Both the position numbers and the translations under genes were made by a program. Shown here one piece after another: positions 1 through 7,332 of a stretch of DNA of 14,975 bases; within the stretch, counting starts at the first letter, position 1; each line of letters begins with the position of its first letter. The DNA is taken from assembly GCA_964391325.1 (NCBI GenBank), contig CAYMJM010000020.1:1-14975 (forward strand), read 5' to 3'. The stretch is from CAYMJM01 sp964391325 (GTDB lineage: Bacteria; Patescibacteriota; Dojkabacteria; B142; JAFGMG01). The notes under the pieces were generated by a model. It was given only the letters and a program-made list of their open reading frames with translations, did not search any database and had not been told where the DNA came from.

Positions 1-254
1 CCCGTAAGTGCAAGTTGGATATCATGTTCTACACCAGCACTGTGAATAGATACTTCGGCTATCAGAACATCTGACTGTTTCCTTTTGTCATTCATTTCAT
101 GTGCAAATTGAAGTGGATCTCTAATCTCTGATTCGAAAACATGTTCTGCGAATATTTTATGCCCTGATTGCTGCGCAGCGTTGACTATGTGTTCCATGCT
201 TTCCTTGTATTCAGTGTTGCCTATATTTTGTGATGCAATAATCAGTATGTTCAT
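1..254 (-). CDS. Nucleoside 2-deoxyribosyltransferase-like protein, 5' part
   Basis: Partial gene running off the left edge; 84 complete codons are visible from the ATG at 254-252. The protein begins MNILIIASQN, a beta strand and loop as in the Rossmann-like nucleoside 2-deoxyribosyltransferase / DNPH1 family, whose members cleave or swap the base on a deoxynucleoside or deoxynucleotide. The best family mark is residues 62-82, DVLIAEVS followed by HSAGVEHDI, matching the family pattern of an Asp-bearing strand, AEVS, then S-x-GVG-x-E. At the place of the usual nucleophilic Glu there appears to be Asp78, so activity is uncertain; this rests on a by-eye alignment. The gene is divergent from the ftsA-like gene and has a clear promoter upstream. 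It could also be a non-catalytic nucleotide-binding relative. Confidence 0.6.
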   Translation of the reverse strand, partial: MNILIIASQNIGNTEYKESMEHIVNAAQQSGHKIFAEHVFESEIRDPLQFAHEMNDKRKQSDVLIAEVSIHSAGVEHDIQLALT

Positions 255-302
255 GTATTTTCGTTAAATGATATATTATATAGATAAGGTTAAGGAGATA
301 GT

Positions 303-330
303 ATTATATCACTAGGCATAATTAGGTCAA
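303..330 (-). promoter_or_regulatory. Sigma70-type promoter of the deoxyribosyltransferase-like gene
   Basis: Read on the minus strand: -35 TTGACC (330-325), 16-nt spacer, -10 TATAAT (308-303). Transcription would start near 296, leaving about a 42-nt leader before the ATG at 254. A second TATAAT lies closer to the gene, near 277-282, but has no evident -35. Confidence 0.6.
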
Positions 331-334
331 AAAG

Positions 335-359
335 CTCCTTTTTTGCTTTAAAGCAGGAG
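335..359 (+). other. Inverted repeat in the divergent intergenic region
   Basis: CTCC (335-338), a T-rich stretch, the perfect 12-bp palindrome TGCTTTAAAGCA (344-355), then GGAG (356-359). As RNA it could fold with a T-rich bulge on one side. It lies just upstream of the minus-strand promoter and 70 nt before the ftsA-like start. It could be an operator or a leader hairpin. I found no convincing promoter for the ftsA-like gene in 255-427; TTCGAA (389-394) and TAAACT (413-418) spaced by 18 is the best and is weak. Confidence 0.3.
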
Positions 360-427
360 TAAAAGATACATAGAGGATATGATTTTAATTCGAAAAATCT
401 TTCAACTTCGTGTAAACTGTCTTCGAG

Positions 428-1663
428 ATGAAACTGCCATTTATAAACAAACAAAAACCAAAGAAAGTCCAAGATAATGAGGTCCTTCTGGCTTTGGATG
501 TAGGAACTAAGTTCATAAAAGCTGTTATTTTCCGATATGAGAACGGAGAGATAAAAGTTTTAGGTTACGCTAAAGTTCCACAGCAAAGTAACTCTATGCA
601 CAGTGCGATGATTGTTAACCTGCAGAATGTAGTTTCGGCTACTGACATATGTGTAGGAAAAGCACTTTCAGTCGCTGACAAAGTTGAAGGACGCGAAGTT
701 CTTTTGCCTAAGAAAACGATTTTAGGGATTGCAGGTGAACTAGTTAAAGGAGTAACAATTGTAGCTGACTGTGATAGGGAGAAACCTGACAAGAAAATAG
801 AACAAAAAGAGATTGATGAGGTTGTAAGGCTAGTCAAATCTCAATTATTCTCAAAAGTACATGAGGACATTGCAAATGAAATGGGGCTGACAATGGCTCA
901 GGTAGAGGAGATTAATACAAAAGTTGTAGCAGCGTATATTGATGGGGTTAAGATAGATAATCCGATTGGTTTTACAGGTACTCATGTAGAGTATTCGATA
1001 TACTCTACATTTTCCCCAACTATTCATTTAAATTCACTGAAGGAGCTTGCTCAGCAACTAGGGCTGGAGATACTAGAGATTGTTGTTGAGCCTTACGCTA
1101 TTGCACGTGCAGCTAAGGGGGCTCATAAAGAGGCTTTTTCTGCTATTTTTATAGATGTTGGGGGAGGGACTACTGATGTAGCGCTCACAAACAGAGGTGC
1201 CGTTATGGGAACAAAAATGTTTGCATTTGGAGGACAGGTTTTCTCTAAGAGACTTATGCTGGATTTCAATGTCTCAGCAGACGAAGCGGAAGAGATGAAA
1301 CTAGATTACAGTAATCAAAAGACAAACGAAATAAAAGCTAAAAAAATATCAGCTGCATTGTCAAAAGATATTCCGATATGGACTGAGGGTATAGAGATTG
1401 CCTTGGGAGAATTTGAGGAAGTAGATCAGTATCCTGACCAGATATTCTTTTGTGGAGGGGGATCATTGCTTCCTGACTTACGTTCGGGAATTTTAGCTCA
1501 TCCCTGGTTGCAGGTGCTTCCTTTCAAAAAGTTTCCTAAAATGTCTTATATTTTCCCCAATCAGCTAGAAGGGTTGACTGATTTAACCAAAAAGATGATT
1601 GATCCAATAGATGTAGCGCCGGCTGCTTTAGCTTTGATGATTAAAGAAATAAGTAATACTTAA
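428..1663 (+). CDS. FtsA/PilM-superfamily actin-like ATPase
   Basis: 411-residue protein of the actin/Hsp70 ATPase fold. Visible motifs: phosphate-1 loop LALDVGT at residues 21-27, phosphate-2 loop IDVGGGTTD at 242-250, and adenosine-site motif FFCGGGS at 340-346. Between them, residues about 85-205 hold a region like the FtsA 1C / PilM SHS2-type insertion (TILGIAGELVKG near 107-118, then an acidic helix). FtsA anchors the division ring to the membrane; PilM does a similar job for type IV pili. The C-terminus ends in an ordinary helix (about 396-411), and I see no FtsA-type amphipathic membrane-targeting tail. It is followed after 20 nt by a bitopic membrane protein that may supply the anchor. 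FtsA is the label usually given to such CPR proteins, but a PilM-like role cannot be excluded. No Shine-Dalgarno precedes the start. Confidence 0.8.
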   Translation: MKLPFINKQKPKKVQDNEVLLALDVGTKFIKAVIFRYENGEIKVLGYAKVPQQSNSMHSAMIVNLQNVVSATDICVGKALSVADKVEGREVLLPKKTILGIAGELVKGVTIVADCDREKPDKKIEQKEIDEVVRLVKSQLFSKVHEDIANEMGLTMAQVEEINTKVVAAYIDGVKIDNPIGFTGTHVEYSIYSTFSPTIHLNSLKELAQQLGLEILEIVVEPYAIARAAKGAHKEAFSAIFIDVGGGTTDVALTNRGAVMGTKMFAFGGQVFSKRLMLDFNVSADEAEEMKLDYSNQKTNEIKAKKISAALSKDIPIWTEGIEIALGEFEEVDQYPDQIFFCGGGSLLPDLRSGILAHPWLQVLPFKKFPKMSYIFPNQLEGLTDLTKKMIDPIDVAPAALALMIKEISNT

Positions 1664-1683
1664 TGATTTAAGTTAGACATATT

Positions 1684-3696
1684 ATGGCAAGCGACAAAAT
1701 CTTCGTCGATCTTGATGAAGAAATTGTATTTACAGTTGAAAATATTTTAAATTCTGGCTCTGATAAGGTAATTGTTGTTATCCCAGAAAGTGCGAATTTA
1801 GTAGCGAGTCTTGTAAGCTTGAAGCTCTTATCTCGTCAGATCGCCAAGTCAGACAAAACTATTGTCGTTGTAACAGAAGACAGTCTAGGGCTTAAGCTTT
1901 CGCGGAAAGCTGGACTTGTGGCTAAAGAAAAAATCAGTCAGATTTCTCCTAGTGTATGGGCCGAAGCTCTAAAGTTAAAGAGAGAGTTTCTTGAAAAGAG
2001 AAAAAAGATGAAGGAGAAGTTAATTGGAGAAAGAACCGAGGCAAATGGCTACGAAATAGTAGATACAAAAAAGTCTGAAAAAATGCCAGTTGAAGAAAAG
2101 ATAGAAAACAAGGTAAGTGATGATGTACCTGAATACACTCCTCCTCTTGCTAAAAAACCCCGACTGGAGCCGAAGGTAATAAACCTTGGCGTAGTTAGAG
2201 TGTTAGCGGGAGGCGATATTGAAAAAAACTTAGAATTTATACCTGAAATTAAAACAGAACAGCCCTCCCAGATACCTATTGCAGATGATAAACCTATAGT
2301 GAACGCAATGCCTGAGGTCAAGACAGAGGGAGAAACGGTTCTAGCTGCTCCGACAGAACTGACGGCAGAGCCTCAACCTTCTTCCCGTAAGGTAAATTTG
2401 ATAGGAAGAGATCTGGCAGCGCTTGTCCCTGAAACTCCTAAACCGCGGCACAGTCGACTAAGGCAACCTTCTGGCGATAAGAAGATAGGTAAACTTTTCC
2501 AAGAAATTATGACCAAGCTCCAAAGACTCAAGGCATCTGGTAATTTAAAGTACAAGCTATTAGCGTTAGGTCTAGTGTTGCTTTTACTACTTTATCTTCT
2601 GACTACACAGGTTCTAGCAGGCGCTGATGTCACTATTTATGTCAATAGAACTAATGTGTCTATCCCTGATACACGTGTAAAAGCTCAGCTGAATATTACA
2701 GAACCAGATACAGAGCGATATATTGTTCCCGCAAGGCAAATTAAAGTAAGTGAAGAGACATCTAGCAGCGCGGATACAACTGGACAGGCAAAGGATGGAG
2801 AAAACGCCAAAGGACTCATTACTTTATATAATAAAACAGAGCAGGAAATAAACTTACCGGCAGGAACCTTAGTTGAGAATATATCGACTAACTTAAAGTA
2901 CAAGACTTTAACTGCAACTATAATTCCTGCAGCTGTAGTAGATGGGGGAGGTAATGTGAACTTAGGTGTTAAGAAGGATATATCAATCGAAGCCGAGTCT
3001 CATGGGGAGAATTATAATACCTCTGGAAGTGCAACTTATAAAGTAGCTGGGTACACAACAGATCAACTATCTGCTCAAAGTTTTGATGATGTGAAAGGTG
3101 GCACAACAAGTGATGATAAAGCCGTCAGCCAAAAAGATATTAATGATTTGAGGCAGGGGTTAATAGATGAACTGAAAAATACTCTGCAAGCGGAAATAGG
3201 GCAGCTAGTATCTCAAGACGAAAGGCTATTGGAAGGAAGTATTAAATATGCAGATCCTATAGTCACAGCAGACAAGAAAGTCGATGAAAAAGCGGATTCA
3301 GTCAGTATGACGGTTGTTTTGGAAGCTACAGCTTTTGTCATCAAGAATGAAGATTTAAAAGTAATTGTTACCGAGATAATGAAGCAAGAAAGTGACTTTA
3401 CTGGTGAAGTAGATATGGATAAACTAGAAAATCCTGAAATATCTGAAGTTGACGTATCTAACAATGAAGTATCTTTCAGTGTTTCCGCTGAAGGCAATAT
3501 TACTGCTAAATTATCTGAAGAAGAGGTGATTAAGGAGTTAACAGGCTCATCCCTATCAGACGGGAAAAAATACCTGGACTCCACTGAAGGAGTAGAAAGT
3601 TATGATATTTCAATATCTCCCTTTTATCTCTTTGGTCCATTTAGACGTTTTCCAAGTGAAGGTAAGATTGATATTGATATAAGAGTCAAAGATTAG
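1684..3696 (+). CDS. Large bitopic membrane protein with baseplate-J-like extracytoplasmic region
   Basis: 670 residues in four parts. Residues 1-80: alpha/beta Rossmann-like domain (strands VIVVIP at 29-34 and TIVVVTED at 59-66, then LSRKAGL), a module I associate with CPR membrane proteins. Residues about 95-285: charged, Pro/Glu/Lys-rich, probably disordered cytoplasmic linker. Residues about 291-310: one Leu-rich membrane segment (KLLALGLVLLLLLYLL), with positive residues on the cytoplasmic side. Residues 312-670: exported beta-rich part; GLITLYNKTEQEINLPAGT at 377-395 resembles the start of the baseplate J/gp47 module, followed by Ser/Thr-rich beta repeats. There is no signal peptide, so the N-terminus stays inside. 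It sits 20 nt after the FtsA-like gene, surely the same operon, and is a candidate partner for it. No specific function is known to me. Antisense ORFs here look like coding shadows. Confidence 0.75.
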   Translation: MASDKIFVDLDEEIVFTVENILNSGSDKVIVVIPESANLVASLVSLKLLSRQIAKSDKTIVVVTEDSLGLKLSRKAGLVAKEKISQISPSVWAEALKLKREFLEKRKKMKEKLIGERTEANGYEIVDTKKSEKMPVEEKIENKVSDDVPEYTPPLAKKPRLEPKVINLGVVRVLAGGDIEKNLEFIPEIKTEQPSQIPIADDKPIVNAMPEVKTEGETVLAAPTELTAEPQPSSRKVNLIGRDLAALVPETPKPRHSRLRQPSGDKKIGKLFQEIMTKLQRLKASGNLKYKLLALGLVLLLLLYLLTTQVLAGADVTIYVNRTNVSIPDTRVKAQLNITEPDTERYIVPARQIKVSEETSSSADTTGQAKDGENAKGLITLYNKTEQEINLPAGTLVENISTNLKYKTLTATIIPAAVVDGGGNVNLGVKKDISIEAESHGENYNTSGSATYKVAGYTTDQLSAQSFDDVKGGTTSDDKAVSQKDINDLRQGLIDELKNTLQAEIGQLVSQDERLLEGSIKYADPIVTADKKVDEKADSVSMTVVLEATAFVIKNEDLKVIVTEIMKQESDFTGEVDMDKLENPEISEVDVSNNEVSFSVSAEGNITAKLSEEEVIKELTGSSLSDGKKYLDSTEGVESYDISISPFYLFGPFRRFPSEGKIDIDIRVKD

Positions 3697-3913
3697 AAGC
3701 TATTCTCCCTTCTGAGGCTTTCTCAGCATTGGTTCGCGTACTTGATTTCATCCAGAGGATGCCGGATTTGATACCTAAGCCTCTCTCTGTTGAAGGGATT
3801 TATACCAATATCCTACCAAAGGTGTAAAAAATGGTCAACTGTATCTTAGAGTACCCATCTACTGACTACCAGTATCAGTTGTGATATCATTACCTCAATG
3901 TTAAGTATATAAA
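3697..3913. other. 217-nt intergenic region without a recognised gene
   Basis: Between the bitopic protein gene and serS. It holds a short hairpin, CTGAG (3712-3716) with CTCAG (3722-3726), without a T-tract, so a poor intrinsic terminator. I looked for a tRNA on both strands and for a T-box leader (expected before serS in Firmicutes) and found neither. Confidence 0.5.
3879..3907 (+). promoter_or_regulatory. Possible serS promoter giving a very short or absent leader
   Basis: TTGTGA (3879-3884), 17-nt spacer, TAAGTA (3902-3907) preceded by TG as in an extended -10. If real, transcription would begin at about 3914, the serS start codon itself. The -10 is weak, so this is tentative. Confidence 0.25.
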
Positions 3914-5227
3914 ATGCTAGATATAAAATTTATTCGTGAGAATCCGGAAGAAATAAAAAAGGTTATCAATCTTAAAAATATAAAACTGGACATAGATGAG
4001 CTTTTATCACTTGATAGCCAAAGGGGACAATTGCTTATAAGCTTAGAAAGCCTGAGAGCAGAGAGAAATCAAAATGCTACATATATGAAAAAAGCAGGTA
4101 AGCCAGAACAGGAAGTTATTGAAAAAGGAAGAGAATTGAAGCAACTAATACAGGAAAAGGAAGATCAGTTGAAACAGATAGAAGAATCATTAGAGACTCT
4201 TATGGCTTTAGTGCCGATGATTCCTTCCGAGGATACACCTATTGGAAAAGATGAGTCAGGAAATATTGAGGTCAGAAGGTGGAATAAAAAGCCAGAAGCA
4301 GGTCCTCCGAGTTTTGACTTTAACATTAAGGATCATATCGAGCTTGGGCAAGATTTGAACTTATTGGATTTGGAAAGAGGTGTGAAAGCAAGTGGATTTA
4401 GAGGATACTACTTGAAAAATGAAGGGGCATTAATGCATTTGGCTCTTATGAGATATGCAATAGATAAGATGTTGAAATATGGATTTACACTGCTAATCCC
4501 CCCGACTCTAGTTAGAGGGGAAGTTTTATTTGGTAGTGGTCATTTCCCTTTTGATACAGATAATATTTATGTGGTCGATAGTCTATCGCATACAAAGCAA
4601 GATACAGACCAGAAACAGAAATATCTTGTAGGTACTTCGGAGCCTTCATTGCTATATTACCATGCGAATGAAATTCTTGATGAGGCTGCTTTACCAATAA
4701 AGTTTGTAGGTTTTTCACAATGTTACAGGAGTGAAATCGGCAGCTATGGCAAGGATACGAAAGGGATATACAGAATTCATGAATTTATGAAAGTAGAGCA
4801 AGTATTAGTTTGTAAGAATGATAAGGCAGAAGCCGAAAAATGGCATCAAACCATGCTGAAGTATGCTGAAGAATTTCTACAGGAGTTAGAATTGTCTTAT
4901 AGAGTTATACAGATGTGTACAGGAGACATGGGGCCAGGTAAATACAAAATGTATGATGTAGAAACTTGGATGCCGAGCAGAAACTCATATGGTGAAACCC
5001 ACTCTGCTTCTAACTTACTTGACTGGCAAACGCGGCGTTTAAATCTAAAAGTAAAAGGCACAGATGGGAAAAAATACTATCCATATGCTCTGAATAATAC
5101 AGTTGTAGCTTCTCCTAGAATTCTGATCGCCATTTGGGAAAATTATCAGCAAAAGGATGGAAGTATTAGAATTCCAACTGTGTTGCAGCCTTATATGGGA
5201 ATTGATTCCATAAAGCGATCTGATTAG
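3914..5227 (+). CDS. serS: Seryl-tRNA synthetase
   Basis: 437 residues, near the usual length of about 425. Charges tRNA-Ser with serine (class II synthetase, homodimer, cytoplasm) and supplies the precursor for selenocysteine if that is used. Residues 1-100 are the N-terminal tRNA-binding arm: MLDIKFIRENPEEIKK, then a long charged coiled coil (about 27-100). The catalytic domain shows TSE at 241-243 (serine site, TxE), motif 2 at about 265-293 with CYRSE (Arg272) and later RIHEF, and motif 3 at about 394-412, NNTVVASPRILIAIWENYQ with Arg402. The end, PTVLQPYMG, matches the family. Motif 3 uses the NNT-xx-SPR form rather than the NGSGLAVGRT form of many bacteria. There is no Shine-Dalgarno. 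Its stop codon overlaps that of the convergent cupin gene. Confidence 0.97.
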   Translation: MLDIKFIRENPEEIKKVINLKNIKLDIDELLSLDSQRGQLLISLESLRAERNQNATYMKKAGKPEQEVIEKGRELKQLIQEKEDQLKQIEESLETLMALVPMIPSEDTPIGKDESGNIEVRRWNKKPEAGPPSFDFNIKDHIELGQDLNLLDLERGVKASGFRGYYLKNEGALMHLALMRYAIDKMLKYGFTLLIPPTLVRGEVLFGSGHFPFDTDNIYVVDSLSHTKQDTDQKQKYLVGTSEPSLLYYHANEILDEAALPIKFVGFSQCYRSEIGSYGKDTKGIYRIHEFMKVEQVLVCKNDKAEAEKWHQTMLKYAEEFLQELELSYRVIQMCTGDMGPGKYKMYDVETWMPSRNSYGETHSASNLLDWQTRRLNLKVKGTDGKKYYPYALNNTVVASPRILIAIWENYQQKDGSIRIPTVLQPYMGIDSIKRSD

Positions 5228-5985
5228 TTTTGTAAGATATCAATGAAATAATCTATATGTTTTTTTACAGCCTGATAGAGGGGCATATCATTGTACTCCG
5301 TTTTGTATTCTTCGCATGAGGGCAGTTTTTTTGATAGCCTAGGAACATTTTTATATCTTGGATTAAATACAACTTCTGCTCTTGCATTTTTTCTGATAGC
5401 GAAATAGCCGAGCCCTTTCTCTCGTCCCAGCTTGTCATAATTTACAATACCTTTAGCTTTAAATATCCTCGAAAAAATAACTGCTGTGTCTTTCGTGTTG
5501 ATAAATGTGTAGTAGTACCCAGTAGGGATAGCAACCTTTTCACCTTTTCTCAGTTTAATAAGTATCCCTTCCTTGATGGAGGTGTCAAAGTCAAACTCGT
5601 CTTTCTCTTTATTTTTTTGAATCAGGATAGTAAGAATTCCATATTGACATTCAACTACGCAGCTGTGCTTGCCATCTGAAGGGTCGGAATAATATATATG
5701 AGATTTGATAAACTCAATTCCTAGCAGGCCAGGAGGCAGTACGATAAGTTCATATTTTACAGGATTTGCAGCAAAAATATCGCTATCATCACATAAAAAG
5801 ATTTCTTCATCTTCTTTGTAAACAACTTCTGGGTATCTAAGAGTTCTATTTAGTAGTGCAGGTATAAGTCCTTCTAAGTTAACTTGTTGATGTTTCTTAC
5901 ATATTACACCCTGATTTAATACAAATACTTCTTTTTGGGGGTCGTACTGAATAGGAAGGGAAGAAATGGAGTGTAAATCTATCAT
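5224..5985 (-). CDS. Phosphoglucose isomerase-type cupin lacking its metal ligands
   Basis: 253 residues. Residues 80-212 align by eye with archaeal cupin-type glucose-6-phosphate isomerase: LPPGLLGIEF at 83-92 (family: YPGKVGNEF), LIQ at 121-123, IPTGYYYTFINT at 153-164 (family: VPPYWAHRTINT), and FNPRYK at 207-212 near the end (family: DNPKW or NPRYK). In the true enzyme a metal is held by HxH, Glu and a later His. Here HxH is replaced by Tyr98-x-Ser100 and the later His by Tyr159; the Glu position is probably Cys109, though the alignment is loose there. So the fold is kept but the metal site seems gone. The N-terminal 75 residues and C-terminal 40 extend beyond the roughly 190-residue family. 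The frame is intact and a consensus promoter precedes it, so it is not a decaying pseudogene. Function unknown: perhaps a sugar-phosphate-binding or regulatory protein. Confidence 0.65.
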   Translation of the reverse strand: MIDLHSISSLPIQYDPQKEVFVLNQGVICKKHQQVNLEGLIPALLNRTLRYPEVVYKEDEEIFLCDDSDIFAANPVKYELIVLPPGLLGIEFIKSHIYYSDPSDGKHSCVVECQYGILTILIQKNKEKDEFDFDTSIKEGILIKLRKGEKVAIPTGYYYTFINTKDTAVIFSRIFKAKGIVNYDKLGREKGLGYFAIRKNARAEVVFNPRYKNVPRLSKKLPSCEEYKTEYNDMPLYQAVKKHIDYFIDILQN

Positions 5986-6030
5986 CTTCTTGCGTCTTGT
6001 AAAAAATTAGACTTGATGGAATTATTGGCC

Positions 6031-6060
6031 ATTATAGGGTGTTAATTCTTATCTTGTCAA
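6031..6060 (-). promoter_or_regulatory. Consensus sigma70 promoter of the cupin gene
   Basis: Minus strand: -35 TTGACA (6060-6055), 18-nt spacer, -10 TATAAT (6036-6031), both perfect. Transcription would begin near 6024, leaving a leader of about 40 nt. The cupin gene is therefore expressed independently of dnaJ upstream. Confidence 0.8.
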
Positions 6061-6087
6061 ACAAACTCTGAGAATGTGTGCTGATGG

Positions 6088-7176
6088 CTATCTTTGAGAT
6101 TTACGGAGGTCTTCCCATAACTTTCTCTCTTGGCGTGACAACTTGTTAGGAATACGAATCTTGATTTGAAGATATTGATCGCCATTCCCTCGTCCTCGAA
6201 ACTTCGGACCACCTTTCCCAGATAGCTTTATGACTTTATTTGGCTGTGTGCCTGCAGGAATCTTGACTTTTAAGTTCCCATGTACACTCGGAACCGTAAT
6301 TGTATCTCCTAAAGCAGCTGTTACAACATCAATTTCTGTCTCAAGATATATATCATTTCCTCGTCTTTCCAGTTTCTCGTGTGGTTCAACATCTATATTG
6401 ATAAATAAATCTCCTGAATTTCCCCCTTGCTTTCCTGCATTTCCTCTATCTTTAAACCTTAAAGTTACACCATCTGGTATTCCTGGCGGTATCTTAATTT
6501 TAAACTCTTCCTCTAGTTTTACTCTTCCCTCACCTCTGCACTCTGGGCATTCCTCTGTAATAATCTCTCCTGTTCCTTTACACTCTGGGCATTGAACAGC
6601 TGTTTGGATAGTTCCGAACATAAAGGCATTTTGAACTCTGATAACTTGTCCACGTCCGTCACAGGTAGGGCAAGTTTTCTTGCTCGAGCCATTTTTGGCC
6701 CCAGTAGAGTTACATGCTGTGCAAGCAGCCATTCTGTCATATTCTAAGACTTTGTCTGCTCCAAACACTGCGTCCTTAAATGAAATTTTGAGATTTATCT
6801 CTAAGTCGGACCCTCGAACAGATGTCTGCCTCTGCTGTCTAAAACCAGAGAATCCGGCAAATCCACCCCCAAAAAACTGTTCAAAAATATCATTTAAATT
6901 AGAATAATCTCCGAATCCTTCAAAACCTCCAAATCCGGAAGCTGAGCCAAAGCCTTCTGTCCCGGCATGTCCATACTGGTCATATGCGGATCGCTTTTGA
7001 TCATCTGACAGAATCTCGTATGCTTCTTTGATTTCTTTGAATTTCTGTTCGGCATTCGGCTCTTTGTTTCTATCTGGATGGTACTTTTTCGCTAAATTCC
7101 TGTATGCTTTTTTAATTTCGGTCTTAGGAGCGTCTTTAGGCACACCTAAAACTTCATAATAATCTTTTTTATCCAT
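6088..7176 (-). CDS. dnaJ: Chaperone protein DnaJ
   Basis: 362 residues, close to the normal 370-380. Type I Hsp40: it delivers unfolded clients to DnaK and stimulates DnaK's ATPase. J domain at 1-70 with HPD at 33-35; Gly/Phe-rich region about 72-115; zinc-finger domain with four Cys pairs at 152/155, 169/172, 196/199 and 210/213 (the first repeat is CTACNSTG, Ser in place of Gly); substrate-binding C-terminal domain about 225-345. No dnaK, grpE or hrcA is adjacent, unlike the common hrcA-grpE-dnaK-dnaJ order; they must lie elsewhere. The start codon follows an AT-rich leader of about 14 nt without Shine-Dalgarno, and the promoter carries a CIRCE-like repeat. Divergent from infB. Confidence 0.97.
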   Translation of the reverse strand: MDKKDYYEVLGVPKDAPKTEIKKAYRNLAKKYHPDRNKEPNAEQKFKEIKEAYEILSDDQKRSAYDQYGHAGTEGFGSASGFGGFEGFGDYSNLNDIFEQFFGGGFAGFSGFRQQRQTSVRGSDLEINLKISFKDAVFGADKVLEYDRMAACTACNSTGAKNGSSKKTCPTCDGRGQVIRVQNAFMFGTIQTAVQCPECKGTGEIITEECPECRGEGRVKLEEEFKIKIPPGIPDGVTLRFKDRGNAGKQGGNSGDLFINIDVEPHEKLERRGNDIYLETEIDVVTAALGDTITVPSVHGNLKVKIPAGTQPNKVIKLSGKGGPKFRGRGNGDQYLQIKIRIPNKLSRQERKLWEDLRKSQR

Positions 7177-7196
7177 TTTTAAATTTTATATTTTTA

Positions 7197-7226
7197 ATTT
7201 TAGCAGAGTTGTTCAATAACTGCCAA
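7197..7226 (-). promoter_or_regulatory. dnaJ promoter
   Basis: Minus strand: -35 TTGGCA (7226-7221), 18-nt spacer, -10 TAAAAT (7202-7197). Transcription would start near 7190, about 14 nt before the dnaJ ATG. The CIRCE-like repeat at 7200-7226 covers both boxes. Confidence 0.55.
7200..7226. promoter_or_regulatory. CIRCE-like operator over the dnaJ promoter
   Basis: Left arm TTAGCAGAG (7200-7208), 9-nt spacer, right arm AACTGCCAA (7218-7226). The classical CIRCE element is TTAGCACTC-N9-GAGTGCTAA; this copy matches 12 of 18 arm positions with exact 27-bp geometry. It shares the ACTGC-x-AA half-site with the groES copy. Binding by HrcA is inferred. Confidence 0.5.
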
Positions 7227-7291
7227 GCGATAAACAACCCCTTTATTTATATGCTTTTTAATAGTATTGATTAGAATGTGATTCTGATTTA

Positions 7292-7300
7292 TGTTAAAAT
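7292..7300 (+). promoter_or_regulatory. Possible extended -10 for infB
   Basis: TGTTAAAAT fits a TGn extended -10 box. Transcription would start near 7307, downstream of the ATG at 7291 and about 26 nt before the ATG at 7333; this is one reason for choosing the later start. No good -35 is seen. Confidence 0.3.
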
Positions 7301-7332
7301 CCTTAGGTAAAGATCAAGAGTATATAACATTT

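Noticed and set aside
290..472. 60-codon minus-strand ORF upstream of the ftsA-like gene
   Set aside because: It overlaps the promoter region and the ftsA-like start, is rich in Phe/Trp/Cys from AT-rich noncoding DNA, and resembles nothing known.
3213..3584. Antisense ORF of 123 codons within the bitopic protein gene
   Set aside because: Ser/Thr-rich composition is the reverse complement of an acidic coding strand; no recognisable domain, and the sense gene is clear.
3697..3913. Possible tRNA (GGTTCG present) or T-box leader before serS
   Set aside because: No matching T-stem, acceptor stem or anticodon arm on either strand, and no T-box core sequence.
6519..6740. 73-codon ORF overlapping dnaJ in another frame
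   Set aside because: It lies over the zinc-finger coding region of dnaJ and has no start signal or family likeness.
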